From Adiantum capillus-veneris (taxonomy: Eukaryota; Streptophyta; Polypodiopsida; Polypodiales; Pteridaceae), in the NCBI GenBank assembly GCA_014529385.2, contig CM043955.1, forward strand, positions 147,723,140 through 147,787,139: DNA of 64,000 nt, written 5' to 3'. Position numbers and translations under genes: made by a program. Each line of letters begins with the position of its first letter. Position 1 is the first letter of the stretch. The notes under the pieces are model-generated. The model saw only the letters and a list, made by a program, of their open reading frames with translations, was not told the DNA's origin and searched no databases. Positions 1 through 12,837 of the stretch are shown one piece after another.

Positions 1-559
1 TAGGGCACATACCTAGATTCCTCGAGGCTCCATGAAAGAAATAGTGTAACAAACTTATCATATCCCATCTCGTAGTGCGAAGACTCGAGAAGCTCTATAA
101 TTTTAAGTTTCGTGTTGCTTTACAACAATGTCAGGTCACAATAGTACTATAGCACAAATCTATCATAGTGTATGTATGCAATGATTCCCTGCATCACATA
201 CCTACTACCTATTTTGATTGAGATCATCTTCTGTTGTCAATAGCAATTCCTTTAGGGGCCGTAAAAAGTCGATTATTGTGACATCCTGAGGTCGTATGAT
301 GGGTCTTGTTGCATCAGGTATGTATTTATTATGGTTGATGTATCTCATACTTGAGTTTCTCTTTAAGAAAAGGTATTCCGGCAAAGGGAGGGGGGGGGGG
401 GGGGGGTGGGTGGGTGGGGGGTACACACAAACAAAGATTCCCATGGGTATTTGCAAAGGAGTCCTTCTCCCTTTCCCGCCATAGTTAGCGTGATCAATTC
501 ATTTTTGCTCCCTTTCATAGCATTCAATAGTCCGCTCCTAAAGGTAGCCAAATGCAACT
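1..559. other. Intergenic stretch with a G-rich tract
   Basis: I see no gene here. At 386-421 the + strand has a long G run followed by GGGTGGGTGGG spacing, so several G-triplets are available for a G-quadruplex. Short open frames over this tract are proline- or glycine-rich translations of the repeat and look non-coding. Confidence 0.6.
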
Positions 560-1265
560 AGAAAGAGTTCTTGAAACCAGTCAAAAGATTCTTATGGAAC
601 AACACTAAAGACTCAACGCCTTGGCAACGGGCAGGATGGGATTCTGTAGCGAGACCGATTGAGAAGCGATCTTGGAATCAGTAACCCTAGTACTCATGCG
701 AAGGCACAGTGTGCCAAGTTTGTGGTTGCAATCACGAAGCAAGACCAGGCATGGGCCATTGTGACAAAGGCCATGATGGACAACTCCAAACTAGGCTTGC
801 AAAGAGACCAGTGGAAAGGGCTTGAGATGCATGATTGCCCCTCGGTGGTCAAACCTGAAACTTGGGGGCCTAATGGACAAGCTAGTTCGAAAATGTAACA
901 GAGCAACACATGCCTTGGAATGGGGAGAGGCAACAAGGTACTTTCACAACTCTTTGATCCACTGGTCCCCTTGGCTTTCTAAGGTGGGAAGCGTCCTATT
1001 GAACCCATTTTGGAGGAGGTGGGAAAAAAAAAGACGACTAGGTCAATTTTGGGACAGCACCAGCAGTAGCTAAAAAGGAGCAGACCAACTGACCTCCCAG
1101 TTTCACCTCAGTGGGACAGGAAGACTGCTTGCCAATAGAGTTATAGAACGGCTGGACAAATATCGGCTACCTGTAGATGAGTCTAGTTTCGAATGGAAAG
1201 CATGGCGTTGGTCCCCGAACAGACATTTTCTTAAAAGTGGAATAAGACAATTGAGGCTGCTTTGA
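560..1265 (+). pseudogene. LINE reverse-transcriptase C-terminal fragment
   Basis: Reading several frames in turn gives a protein resembling the region after the RT domain of plant LINE ORF2. It has RFLWNN followed by W-D-S-V-A-R-P (about 577-660), then a frame change into L-G-I-S-N-P-S-T-H-A-K-A (about 668-705), which is the usual 'GGLGI..P..HN.A' block. Further on there is an F-E-W-K-A-W-R-W-S-P-N stretch near 1190-1220. Stops and frameshifts break it, and no endonuclease or catalytic RT motif is nearby, so this is a truncated copy. Its layout parallels the end of the LINE at 58-61.9 kb. It could be a different LINE family from that one. Confidence 0.6.
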
Positions 1266-1450
1266 CTAACCGACATGGCTAGGTATATAGGTTCCTGTTC
1301 TGGTCAAGGTTTGCCCTTTGCTCATCCAAGTTTTTCTGTGATGTCCTCTTCAAAGTCATGGGTTGGCTCTTGTGTTAGCCAATATATCTATGGTTGCTGG
1401 AAGACGTCATGGCTTGGCACAAACACGACTAGAAGTTTCAATTTTTTGGT

Positions 1451-1498
1451 GTTACTAATATACTTCACTCACCATTGTGAGTGAATTATATTAGTAAC
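1451..1498. repeat. Near-perfect inverted repeat (hairpin)
   Basis: The arms 1451-1472 and 1477-1498 are 22 bases each, complementary with one mismatch, around the 4-base loop CATT. A poly-T stretch follows at about 1508-1519. No flanking transposon ends were found. Confidence 0.85.
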
Positions 1499-1983
1499 AT
1501 AGTGAGTTCTTTTTTTTTTAACAAGAAAGACACAAGGGCCTTGGTGTCTTTCATCAATTTAAAGATAAAAGCCCAAATTTGTAAAGGATATTTGTAATAT
1601 GCATACGCTACACAAAAAGGGGTGCATTTTTGGCTTGCTAAATTGCTAAAGTAAGTGTTACTATTATTTGGTCAAAGATCTCTCAAAGATAATTGGCTCC
1701 ATTTGTTTTGTTAGAATCTTTGAAGATTCCACATTAACCCCCCCCCCCCCCTCTTCCCAAAAATTTTTCCCTCATTTTCCTTTCATCTCATTCTCCACCA
1801 GAATAATATGGTTAATGCCGCTTGCTACTCATACTAGATACTCCTTCCCAAAGCCACTTAAATCCCATAACAAACCCTTCAACAGTTGGGACTACACTTG
1901 GGACTACACAAATCGTAAAGAGGTGAAGAAAGCTTGGTCGGTCGTTATTTTTTGTGTCTAACTCTCTTTTCTCGATTCAAATG

Positions 1984-1984
<1 letters not shown>

Positions 1985-2035
<51 letters not shown>
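1985..2035. repeat. (CT)n microsatellite
   Basis: Uninterrupted CT dinucleotide tract of about 50 bases. A short poly-C run lies upstream at about 1739-1751. Confidence 0.95.
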
Positions 2036-2038
<3 letters not shown>

Positions 2039-2164
2039 CACACTGTTTTTCAAAAAACATCTTGAGATTTAATCTTGTTTTGCATAAACTCAATCTAAAT
2101 CATACTAAGAGACAAGTCTAATGTCTCTCTCTCATTCACTCATAGAAGGTATAGATAGTTGGAT

Positions 2165-2219
<55 letters not shown>
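2165..2219. repeat. (CT)n microsatellite
   Basis: Second uninterrupted CT tract, about 130 bases after the first. The ORFs crossing it are Leu-Ser repeats and are not genes. Between it and 2700 I see nothing recognisable. Confidence 0.95.
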
Positions 2220-2220
<1 letters not shown>

Positions 2221-2700
2221 GCATTTCAGTATGTGGTCCTGGATGTATCATGTATAGATTAGCTGGTTGCTTTCATGTGACGTTCTTAAAGAGAGTTAGT
2301 GCTAGATATATCCTACCTCAATGTGGTCTACAATGCTTGTGTGGAGCATGTTAGGCTTGCAAAAAATACCCAACAATATCTAAAAGGCAAAGTGACACTA
2401 ATTATTCTAGCATTGTGTAATAGAGCCATTCAAAATTCCGTAATTATGATCTCGGTCTTACTTGATCACCATAGTTACTGTTCAGTTCTCCCTATTCTCT
2501 CAAAAGATAGGCAGTGGTGACCCCTTCCCTGTGGAAGGGCATATTTTCATTTTTCCCTTCAATGACAAAATAACACAAAAATTATAAGGTCAAAATTTCA
2601 GCAACATGTATGGTGAAGAACATAAGAAGGTAGTGTGTTTGGTGAGTCCCCTTCCATTGGGAGATACTCTATTCTATTCCCCTTACTTAAAGAACTATAA

Positions 2701-4294
2701 TGTCATAATAACTAATATATAATTCTCCTAAATGATTTTCTCATGTTAAACTGATCATTTAATATGGGGAAGTACCATGGGAGAAAAAGCTAGAATATTG
2801 GTTAGGCTAGCAGACCAGTCACAGTAAGGATCCAAAGGAGGAAAAATAGGGATCCAAAGGGGGGGGCATCTGCAAAAGAGCAATGTGCATCAATGGGCTT
2901 CAAAGACCCTAAGGTTCAACCCATTGAGACTTCCCAAATGCTAAGGTTCAAAAATGGCAAGGTTCCAAAATTCAAAGGTAATGTCCAATGGTCAAAACTT
3001 AGGAAATATTGGATGCTTGTGGGAAGACTCAAAAGTCTTCCCACATCCCTATCCTTGAGGGGGCGAGCCCTTTTAGTAGGGGATGAGAGAGAAACACACA
3101 CACACTCTTGCAAGCTCCCTTTACACAAAGGGAATAGTGGACACGTGTCAGCTCCCTAGCCCAGTTGGCCCCAAGGTGCATTCAAATCCTATTGGATGGC
3201 CATAGAGGTGGACCAATGAGAATTAAGCTAGAGTAAATTTAGTTTAATTCATTTAAAAACACTTGATAAAAGAACCAATAGAAATTAAGCTCTCTAGAAG
3301 ACTATTGGACAGTCTCCCAAGGGGTCCAATGAGTATTCAGCAGCCGAATGGCTTGCCTCATTCCTATTGGCCAGAAGACTAAAGGGTCCAATGACAGTTT
3401 TATTTAAATACCTAAAGCTCTCACAGAAGGGAAAAGGGGGACACATGTCACAAGGCTATCACTTATGCTTCTTAATTGTCATTGGCTAAGCTTTGTCGGG
3501 GCCAATAGGATGCAAGCATGAGTAAAAAGCAAGAGGGGTCGACCAAGAGAGAGGGGGGGGGCTGATTTTTGCAAGGCCTTGTCACACTCACACTCACACA
3601 AGCTCATGTGTGAAGTAAAGAAGACTATCTCCTTCTCAAGCTTTAATGGAAAGCTCATCATCTACTCGAAGCTTGTGAGAAGGGAGGCCTACACCAACAA
3701 CTCTTGGCTTTGTGATGCAAATCCAACCAGAGCCAAGCTCCAATGCATGCTCATCTCCTCTACCATACTAATTACTAAGCTATGCTAAGCTATTAAGAGT
3801 GTTTATGGGAGGAGACATACTTCTTTCTCATAAGGATACTCCTTCCTTTCAATCTACTCTCATACCCGCTAGCTCTCACCATCTTCGAAGGTGTGTGAGG
3901 TCTTGGGTCTAAGACCGTGAGGGAATTAATGTTTTGTTTTCAAGTGTGAGCTTGGTTCTTGAAGCTTCCATCTTCATTGCACCAGCAAGTTATTGAAGGA
4001 ACACAAAGTTTTGTATTGTAAAATGTCTCCCTTGATGGGGGAAACCTATAATACAAAGCCTTTTGGAGGGGGGACCGGCTTCATGTAAATCCGGTCCTCA
4101 ACAGTTGTCAATAGCTTAATTTATCTCTCTTTTTGAAGTATTGTTCATGCCTATCCAACTAGGTGTTCTGCTTTTGTTGCTCTCTCCTTCCAAGCACTCT
4201 TGTTATGCTCATTAGGAATCTATTCTAATGAAATTCTCACTATGTCTATGTTATTTTCTGCTACACACAAGTTACTAGACCATTAAATGTTACA
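2701..4294 (+). repeat. 5' LTR of element A
   Basis: It matches 9912-11501 along its whole length with scattered substitutions and small indels. A TTTATTTAAATACC stretch near 3400 could serve as the TATA region. The sequence from 3540 to 3560 has a G run that is longer in the 3' copy (about 10760-10780), showing slippage since insertion. Confidence 0.93.
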
Positions 4295-4295
4295 T

Positions 4296-4307
4296 TGGTA
4301 TCAAAGC
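4296..4307 (+). promoter_or_regulatory. Primer binding site of element A
   Basis: TGGTATCAAAGC lies one base inside the 5' LTR. It differs at one position from the TGGTATCAGAGC expected for priming by initiator methionine tRNA. Confidence 0.8.
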
Positions 4308-4709
4308 ACAAGGTTTCTCTTTTCTTGCTCAAGAAGAGAGTTCCTCAAGCTAACTATAAATGGTTGGTATTATTAATTGCAATTGAGTAAGTAGAATAGG
4401 GTTTTTTTAGCCTTGTATTGCGCCTGCTTCGTGGAAATCACGGGGCATCACCGCCGAGAGCTATGGCCTTAATAGTGAAGTCCTACGGGGCTTGCCTCCT
4501 ACGGCACCACTATTGAGCTTTTAGAAGCTTGACAGGAGTCGGCAGTGTTTTGGTGGTGAAAGACCCTCTCTTCTATTCCTTGCAATTATCGATATTCGAA
4601 CCACGGGTACAAGAGCTTGAGTGCTTTTCTAAAGGGGTTAAGAGGAGTAGCAACTAGGGCTTGAAGTGCCAAAGTACACTTAAAAACTTAACACCTAAAA
4701 GTTGTTAGA

Positions 4710-6366
4710 ATGGCTGACAATAGTAAAGAGAGTGAAATTAATGTTGATAGCTTTGATTTTGCTAATGAACAAGCTACTAATGATGCCCCTATGCTTGTTA
4801 ATTACCTTGTTCCTAGGCTTCAACAAGCCATGGGCAATCCATCCCTCCAAAGTGAAGTGCAACGGCAGCTACATGCTCATGGGATTCTCCAAACTCCCCA
4901 CCAAGAAGAGACAGTACCTCTTTGTGAGACTTCCAAAAGAGGCCTCTCTCCGATAAGGGAAGAAGAAGAGGATCCCTACGACGGGCTCAAAAATCTACTA
5001 TTTGATGACGCGTCTCCTTCCCAAAGGAGAATTCAAGTTTCAATGGTAGAGCCCCCACCAAAGGAACGAGAAAGAAGTGAGTCTCCTACCACCTCGGCAG
5101 AGATGGCTCCACGAAGAAGGCGGGCAAAACGCTCTCCAACACCCCCTAAACGGAGAAGACCATCACACATTTCTCCACACCATAATTCAAAGAGGGATGA
5201 CAGAAAACAAGAGAAGAAAAAGGCGAGAAAGAGATCACCCTCTTCTCCATCTTCTTCATCCTCTTCCTCTTATGAAGAAAGTGATGGTGCGGACAAGGAG
5301 GAACAAGGGAAGAAAAAGGCGAGAAAGAGGTCACCCTCTTCTCCATCGTCCTCAAATTCTTCCTCTTCTGAAGAAAATGTGGTGCAACTTTTGAACCACC
5401 AAAAAAAAGAGGCCATAGGAAATCCTATGCCACGTGGAAGAGGTCGTCCAAGCTCAAAAAGTTCAAAGAGGAAGGAAAGAACATCTCTTTTCTTACCTAT
5501 GATGGCACCTTTGGTGCTACGGACAAAGTCTTGGCCTTTATCCAACAATTCGATACGGTGTTTGGAGATGAGGGCCTCACGGAGTCCTCTAAGCTACACC
5601 ATGTAGCTGTGCATTTTCAAAAGTCTGTCAGGCAATGGTGGTCTAGCCTACGAGCAAATGGTGAAGCTCCACGAACATGGAAAGCTTTAACAGCTTCCAT
5701 CATGAAGCAGTTTTTGGCTATCGATGCCAAAGACAAAGTACTCACCGAATGGCGAAGCTTGAAGCTCTCTCTCTATGAATCTATTCACAAATATGTAGAC
5801 AAGTTTTGGGACTTACATCTCAAAGACACTGTCTTCAAAAGGATGGATTTTGGAGAGCAAAAACAACAATTTTGTGCAGGTTTAACTGAAGATATGGCGG
5901 AGTATGTCAAGTCCCAAAGGCCACTCACCAGAACAAGGACCGTAACAACAAGCCTAAGGGAAAGGACGCTGTCCAAAAGTCTCCTAAAGGCAATGCCAAC
6001 AACAACAAAGCTAAGGAGAAGGGAGTTTATAAAGGCAAAAATAAGCTCTCTCCTGAAGAGCTTGAGCGTTATCGTAAAGATAACCGTTGTTTCAAGTGCG
6101 GGGAGCAAGGGAATGCCTATCGTGCTTGTCTCCACAAGAATACACGAAATGAGCCTCCTAGAGCTACCTTGGTCAAAATCCAACAAGAGGATGCTCACCA
6201 CAAAGGATCTCCTCTATGCCATGCTTGGAAAAAGGTAAGAGAACATGATGCTTTTATTCTCTTTGACCCTAGTTCTACTCACAATTTCATATCCACAGAG
6301 TTGGCCACCAAGCTAGGCATCCAAGACTATGAGATGGGAGATGTCCTAACCGCCGCGATGCTTTAA
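4710..6366 (+). pseudogene. gag-protease of element A (broken)
   Basis: The ATG at 4710 opens a frame beginning M-A-D-N. The N-terminal third is acidic, then becomes rich in Arg/Ser, with K-K-K-A-R-K-R-S-P-S-S-P-S-S-S appearing twice (about 5215-5370). A frame change near 5480 leads to the retrotransposon gag core (F-I-Q-Q-F-D, then R-Q-W-W, then T-E-W). Another change near 5930 leads to a nucleocapsid zinc knuckle at 6088-6129, in which Asn replaces the His of CX2CX4HX4C. The protease follows in the same frame with L-F-D-P-S-S-T-H-N-F-I-S, where the usual D-S/T-G is D-P-S, and ends at a TAA (6364-6366). At least three lesions make it a pseudogene. Confidence 0.85.
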
Positions 6367-6377
6367 AGGGGCAAGAA

Positions 6378-9300
6378 GCCTCAGTCACTCCCTTAATTGG
6401 GAAATTCAGGCTCCATGTCCAAAGCTATGTGGACAAAGAGGACTTATTTATCTCTCCTCTCAAGCACGAGGATGTAATCCTAGGGGCACAATGGTTTGAT
6501 CGCATGGTTGCCAATGTTAAATTCCCTGAAAGGAAAATCTACTTTAGGTACAGGGAAAAAGATATATGCATAGATGCCAAGGAGTTGGGTAGCACCATAC
6601 CCATTGTACATATGCAAGCTTTTAATAAGTCAATAAAGAGCTCTATTTCCATGTACATGATTTTTGTTAAAGATTCTCAAAATGAACCTAATGCTTTAGC
6701 AAAAGAAAATATAAACAATCACAAGGAATTAAAGTCATCTAATTTTCTCAAGGGATTTCAAGATGTTTTTATTTACGAAATTCCTTGTGAACTACCTCCT
6801 AAACGAGGAAATGATGACCATGCAATTGAACTTCTTCCATGAAGTTCACCGCCTAATAAACCTCCTTATAGAGTTTCCCAAGCTCAACAAGAGGAGATTA
6901 TGTGGCAAGTGCACGAGTTAGTTGAGAAGGGTATGGTTAGGCCTAGCTCATCTCCATTTTGTTCACCCATGTTATTAGTGCAAAAGAAAGACGGCACATA
7001 TCGTATGTGCGTCGACTATAGAGCACTAAATAGGATCACTATCAAGAATAGGTTTCCCGTTCCACGGATAGAAGACCTATTTGATAAGCTGCAAGGGTCA
7101 ACCTACTTCAGTAGGATTGACGTAAAAAGTGGCTACCATCAAATAAGGATAGTTGATCAGGACATTGTAAAGACCGCATTACGCACTACATTTGGTCTTT
7201 ACGAATACATTGTCATGCCTTTTGGCTTGACCAATGCACCAGCCACATTTAACCGCTTGATGGAGAAGCTATTCATGCCTCATAGAATCTTTACTAGAGT
7301 GCTATTTGATTATATAATCATCTACTCTAATTCTCTAGACGAACACAAGCAACATCTCCAGGTAATATTTCAAGTCTTACGAGAGAATAAACTTATATTA
7401 ATCGAAAGAAAAGTGAGTTTTTCTTACAAGAGATTCAATATTTAGGTCATATTATCTCTCAAGATGGCATCCAAATGGATCCATCAAAGTTAGAGGTAAT
7501 AAAAGGATGGCCTAATCCAAGGAATCTACATGAACTAAGAAGCTTTATAGGTATGTGCGCATACTATAGACACTTCATAGAAAAGTTCTCACAAATCACG
7601 GGACCATTACATGACCTAACAAAGAAAAACATTAGGTATACATGGTCTGCCAAGGAGAACAATGCTTTTGAAAAGCTTAAAGAAAAGCTTATCGCTCAAC
7701 ATGTGCTTACACTGTCGGATCTCTCAAAGTCATTTGAGGTCCAATGTGACGCTTGTGGTGATTGCCTTAGAGCTATTTTGCTCCAAGAAGGGCACGCCAT
7801 AGCCTATCAAAGTCAAAGGCTCGACCCTGTTCAGCAAGCTCTAGGAATATATGAAAAGGAATTCCTCGGAGTTCTACATGCCTTAGACTCCTGGAAGCAC
7901 TATTTCTTGGGGACTCCTTTCATTCTGTGGACGGGTCACCAAAGCCTTAAGTTACTTCATGACGCAGACCAAGCACTCCGAAAAACAAATGAGGTGGGAA
8001 AATTTTCTTTTGCAATTTCATTTTCCTATTGCTCACATTGCTGGCAAGCATAATCAAGTAGCCGATGCACTCTCAAGACGGCCGAGAGTGAATGCGGTTT
8101 CCATAGCAATCCACAATGATCTATCTTCTATGATAGATGAGTACGCTATTGATCCCGATTTTAGTGATGTAGTTCCAGCCCTTGCATTAGGGAAGAAAGA
8201 GGAATCATTTACCTTACAAGATGGTTATCTTCTCTATGGCAATAGACTATGCGTTACTAACTCACTACGTGAGAAAATAATGTATAGATCTCATGCTCCT
8301 CCTTATGCGGGGCATAAAGGGATTCAATCTACCAAAAAGGGATAGAAACATATTTCTATTGGCCTGTCATGAAAGTGAACATACAAGGGTATGTTTCTAA
8401 ATGTGTGGTATGCCAAAAGACGAAGTTTGATAGAGGGAAGCAACCTAGATTTCTTCAACCTTTGCCAATCCCTAATTCACCATGGGAGAGCATATATATG
8501 GATTTTATCTTTGGATTACCTAAGTCTATCCATGGGAGTACGGGAATATGGACGATAGTAGAGTGGTTCAGCAAACAAGCTCATTTTAAACCTGTCAAAA
8601 AGACTATCAAAGCCCATCAAATGGCAACCCTCTTCATATCACAAATCTTCAAGTACCATGGCTTGCCAATGTCCATATAGTGTCGGATAGAGATCCTAGA
8701 ATGACTAGTAATTTTTGGAAGGGTCACTTTGAGAATTTAGGGACAAGGCTAATCTTCTCTTCGGCCTATCATCCTCAAATGGATGGCCAAAGTGAAATAG
8801 CTCATTTAACAATTCTTGATCTACTAAAAGCTTACGTAAAGGAAGTAGATCAAAGGTCGCAATGGGGGAAGTACTCATCGTTAGTGGAGTATGCCTATAA
8901 TAACACTATACATATCTCCATCGGAAAAGCACCTTTTGAGGTAATTGAGGGAAGATTTAAAAGTCCCCTGCTACTTCAGGTACACGGGAAGATCTTCGTT
9001 GCAGATGAGTATACCCGAGACCTACAAGAATCTTTCCAAAAGATTAAGGATGCTATCTCTATCTCACATGCGGCAAAGGCAGAAGGCTGCTGCTCATAAC
9101 CACAGAAGAGCTCAAGCCTTTAAACAAAATGATTGGGTCTTACTTAAATTTCCCAAGGCTCAATTAAGGCACACAATGGGCAAGAATCCTACGAGACACC
9201 AAAAGTACTATGGTAAATTAGCAAAAGGGTACTATGGTCCCTTCCAGATTCTTAGACCAATCAATGAGATGTGCTATCAACTCAAGTTGCCCAGTCATTG

Positions 9301-9590
9301 GCTCATACACAATGCTTTCCATGTGAGGCTTGAGCCTACTAAAGCCTTACAAAGGAGAGCCACCTCAAGAACCAACTATTGAAGACCCACTGGAGATCGA
9401 GGACCAAGAAGAGGTGTTGCAGCCCGAGTCCATTCTCCGACATGAAGACAAGGTATTCAGAGGCGGTAAGATTATTCGAATATCAATTAAGTTTAAGAAC
9501 TATCCTTTTGAAGATGCTAGAGGGATGCAAGGCATACGATTAAAACATAACCTAAACCTTGCCAATGCTTACAATGCTTCCCTAGAGTAA
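6378..9590 (+). pseudogene. pol of element A: RT, RNase H, integrase, chromodomain (broken)
   Basis: The order is that of Ty3/gypsy elements. The RT blocks Y-R-M-C-V-D-Y-R-A-L-N and F-S-R-I-D-V-K-S-G-Y-H-Q-I are present (about 6995-7150). The catalytic F-D-D box reads F-D-Y-I-I-I-Y-S, so a metal-binding Asp is lost. RNase H (F-E-V-Q-C-D-A, then Y-E-K-E) follows at about 7730-7930. The integrase zinc region, first Asp (Y-M-D-F-I), second Asp (S-D-R-D-P-R-M-T) and Glu (D-G-Q-S-E) lie at 8290-8810. A degenerate chromodomain (F-K-N-Y-P-F-E-D-A) ends it at 9590. There is an in-frame TGA at 6840-6842, and frame changes near 7400, 7960, 8350, 8680, 9090 and 9340. Confidence 0.88.
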
Positions 9591-9911
9591 GCAAATGTTA
9601 AAATGTTTAAATGAACAACGTTTTTGTCTTATAAGACTCTTTTTCTTTATTGTGCACAAATGTTAAGAAGTATGCATGCTTAGGATCAAGTTTGCAGAGA
9701 CAACGTCTTCCAAACACCAAGTAGAGCTTGTCATTCTACTATGGAAGATTGATAGGACTAATTTGCAGACATGCTTGCGGCAGCTTAGGCTCTCAAGCGC
9801 CAAATGGATTAGTCATCCATTTTGGAACGATGTCGTAGGGTAAAATAGGGATCCCCTACCCACTAGAAAAAGGACTAATAAGGGACGACTATGATTTCAA
9901 GAGAGAGGTAG

Positions 9912-11501
9912 TTTCATAATAACTAATATCTAATTCTCCTAAATCATTTTCTCATGTTAAACTGATCATTTGATATGGGAAAGTACCATGGAAGAAAAAG
10001 GTAGGATATTGGTTAGGCTGACAGACCGGTCACAGTAGGGATCCAAAGGAGGGAAAATAGGGATCCAAAGGGGGGGCCATCTGAAAAGAGCAATGTGCAT
10101 CAATGGGCTTCAAAGACCCTAAGGTTCAACCCATTAAGACTTCCAAAATGCTAAGGTTCAAAAATTCAAAGGTAATGTCCAATGGTCAAAACTTAAGGAG
10201 TATTGGATGCTTGTGGGAAGACTCAAAAGTCTTCCCACATCCCTATCCTTGAGGGGGCGACCCCTTTTAGTAGGGGATGAGAGAGAAACACACACACACT
10301 CTTGCAAGCTCCCTTTACACAAAAGGGATAGTGGACATATGTCAGCTCCCTAGCCCAGTTGCCCCCAAGGTGCATTCATATCCTTTTGGATGGCCATAGA
10401 GGTGAACCAATGAGAATTAAGCTAGAGTAAATTTAGTTTAATTCATTTAAAAACACTTGATAAAAGAACCAATAGAAATTAAGCTCTCTAGAAGACTATT
10501 GGACAGTCTCCCAAGGGGTCCAATGAGTATTCAGCAGCCGAATGGCTTGCCTCATTCCTATTGGCCAGAAGACTAAAGGGTCCAATGATAGTTTAATTTG
10601 CATTATTTAAATACCTAAATATCTCACAAAAGGGGAAAGGGGGACACATGTCACAAGGCTATCACTTATGTTTCTTAATTGTCATTAGCTAAGCTTTGCA
10701 AGGGCCAATAGGACGCCAGCATGAGTAAAAAGCAAGAGGAGTCGACTAAGAGAGAGAGAGGGGGGGGGGGGGGGGGGGGTTGATTTTTGCAAGGCATTAT
10801 CACACACACACTCAGACAAGCTTGTGTGTGAAGTAAAGAAGACTATATCCTTCTCAAGCTTTAATGGAAAGCTCATCATCTACTCCAAGCTTGTGAGAAG
10901 GGAGGCCTACACCAACAACTCTTGGCTTTGTGATGCAAATCCAACCAAGAGCCAAGCTCCAATGCATGTTTATCTCCTCTACCATGCTAATTACTAAGCT
11001 ATGCTAAGCTATTAAGAGTGATTATGTGAGGAGACATACTTCTTTCTCGTATGGATACTCCTTCTTCCTCTCTATCTACTCTCATACCCCGCTAGCTCTC
11101 ACCATCTTCGAAGGTGTGTGAGGTTTTGAGTCTGAGACCGTGAGGGAATTAATGTTGTGTTTTCAAGTGTGAGCTTGGTGCTTGAAGCTTCCATCTTCAT
11201 TGAAGGAACACAAAGTATTCTATTGTAAAATGTCTCCCTTGATGGGGGAAACCTATAATACAAAGCCTTTTGGAGGGGGGACCGGCTCCATGTAAATCCG
11301 GTCCTCAAGTGTTGTCAATAGCTTAATTTCTCTCTCTTTTTGAAGTATTGTTCATACCTATCTAACTAGGTGTTATGCTTTTGTTGTTCTCTCCATCCAA
11401 GCACTCTTGTTATGCTCATTAGGAATCTATTCTAATGAAATGCTCACTATGTCTATGTTATTTTCCGCTACACACAAGTTACTAGACCAATAAATGTTAC
11501 A
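9912..11501 (+). repeat. 3' LTR of element A
   Basis: Direct repeat of 2701-4294. Its first base pair is TT rather than TG, a single change. The interval 9591-9911 between the pol stop and this LTR is non-coding and contains the purine-rich tract. Confidence 0.93.
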
Positions 11502-11851
11502 TGTAATTTTTTTGAAAGCCCTTGTAATGACAAAGTCAAAAAATTTATACCCTTCATATGACAAAAAAATGCCTTCAAAATGGGAGACGGGTGGTATAAC
11601 CTCCAATCACAGCGGGTCTAGTAGCCTCAACTGATAACTCAAGTGAGCCATAGTGTACATATGTATGTGCACACGGTCACACGCATGCGCATGTGCATGC
11701 GCGCGCACACACAACACACACTTCTTGTGCTACTATATAAAAGCCTAGAAAATGATTTGAAAAGAAACGTAAAAAATGAGAAGGAAAATGGCTTTTCAAT
11801 TACACAAATTTGAGTTGAATTTTCCCCGTTACAGATAAAAGTCTATAGGTT

Positions 11852-11902
<51 letters not shown>

Positions 11903-12837
11903 CCAGATCACTTCACATTGATGTTATGGTTATGGAGAGAGTCGTGGAGTATATGCTTAAGATGAAGCAAAACCCTTCACGCCGACTTCCTAGAATTGCA
12001 CAAAGTAAAATATTAAGTTCAAGATGGATGCAAGACATGAAGAAGTGGTTTGTAAGATGAATGGGCTATACCTCCTCCATGATGCCTCAATTTACTCCAA
12101 AATGAATGAGGCTTCTCTCCAATGGCAATATATCACAACTTGTGGGAAATCCGGAGGTTCACAAATCATACATTTCTCCACAAATATGAACACCAATCGT
12201 GAAACCATCGTCTTCTCTATATGCAACAACCGCACTCACTCTTATATGCTCAATCCCATCCCCTTCAGTGCAATGTACAGTAGTATCTCCATCCAGCTTA
12301 GCACTCATTTTCATAATGTTAGGTAACGAGTTGGGGCACTCACGAGGAGTCTCATTGACTATGCACTTTCCTCCCAAGAAGTTCATAAGTCTTGGAATAT
12401 CACAACCCTACTTGAGTGTTGAGCTTTTGATCTCAGTATAACTTGCTTTCCCTACCTTTTCATCCATTTTCTCTCCCTGCAGGCATTCCTCTCCCAACCA
12501 TGATGGGCTCATAATTGTGATGCAAATTTCCACAATTCTTGAATGTTAGGTCATTCTCACATAACGCATGATATGTTTCTTTTGGTTCCATAGGTAATTT
12601 GACATATGAGGATGATAACAAAATGTGTATTGTGTGTGTGCGTGCCTATCCGTATTGTTTGATCCATGTGCACCCTAGGGCTACCTTAGGGCATAGTCCC
12701 ATAAGTTCTCATAAAATTGTTTGTGAAAATGATAGGGACATTGCAGAGAACAAAATTCTCTTTACATCATCTACAATACAAAACCCAATCTAACATATCA
12801 ATTTAATATAATTGTCTTCTACCCTTATGCTACTAAT
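11502..12837. other. Intergenic region with CT tract and alternating Pu-Py tract
   Basis: There is no recognisable gene. 11680-11712 alternates purine and pyrimidine without a break (GCATGCGCATGTGCATGCGCG core). 11856-11899 is a (CT)n tract. Short ORFs at 12024-12440 on both strands overlap each other and show no family resemblance. Confidence 0.6.

Larger units (their letters stand above)
2701..11501 (+). mobile_element. Element A: decayed Ty3/gypsy LTR retrotransposon
   Basis: Two direct repeats of about 1.59 kb bound an internal region that encodes gag, protease, reverse transcriptase, RNase H, integrase and a chromodomain-like tail. LTRs start TGTCATAATAAC (5' copy) and end GTTACA. Immediately inside the 5' LTR is TGGTATCAAAGC (4296-4307), one mismatch from the usual primer site for initiator Met tRNA. 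A purine-rich tract (AAGAGAGAGG, about 9899-9908) precedes the 3' LTR. Flanks TATAA (2696-2700) and TGTAA (11502-11506) look like a 5-bp target duplication with one change. Many frameshifts and stops make it non-functional, and the LTRs have visibly diverged, so it is older than element B. Confidence 0.93.
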
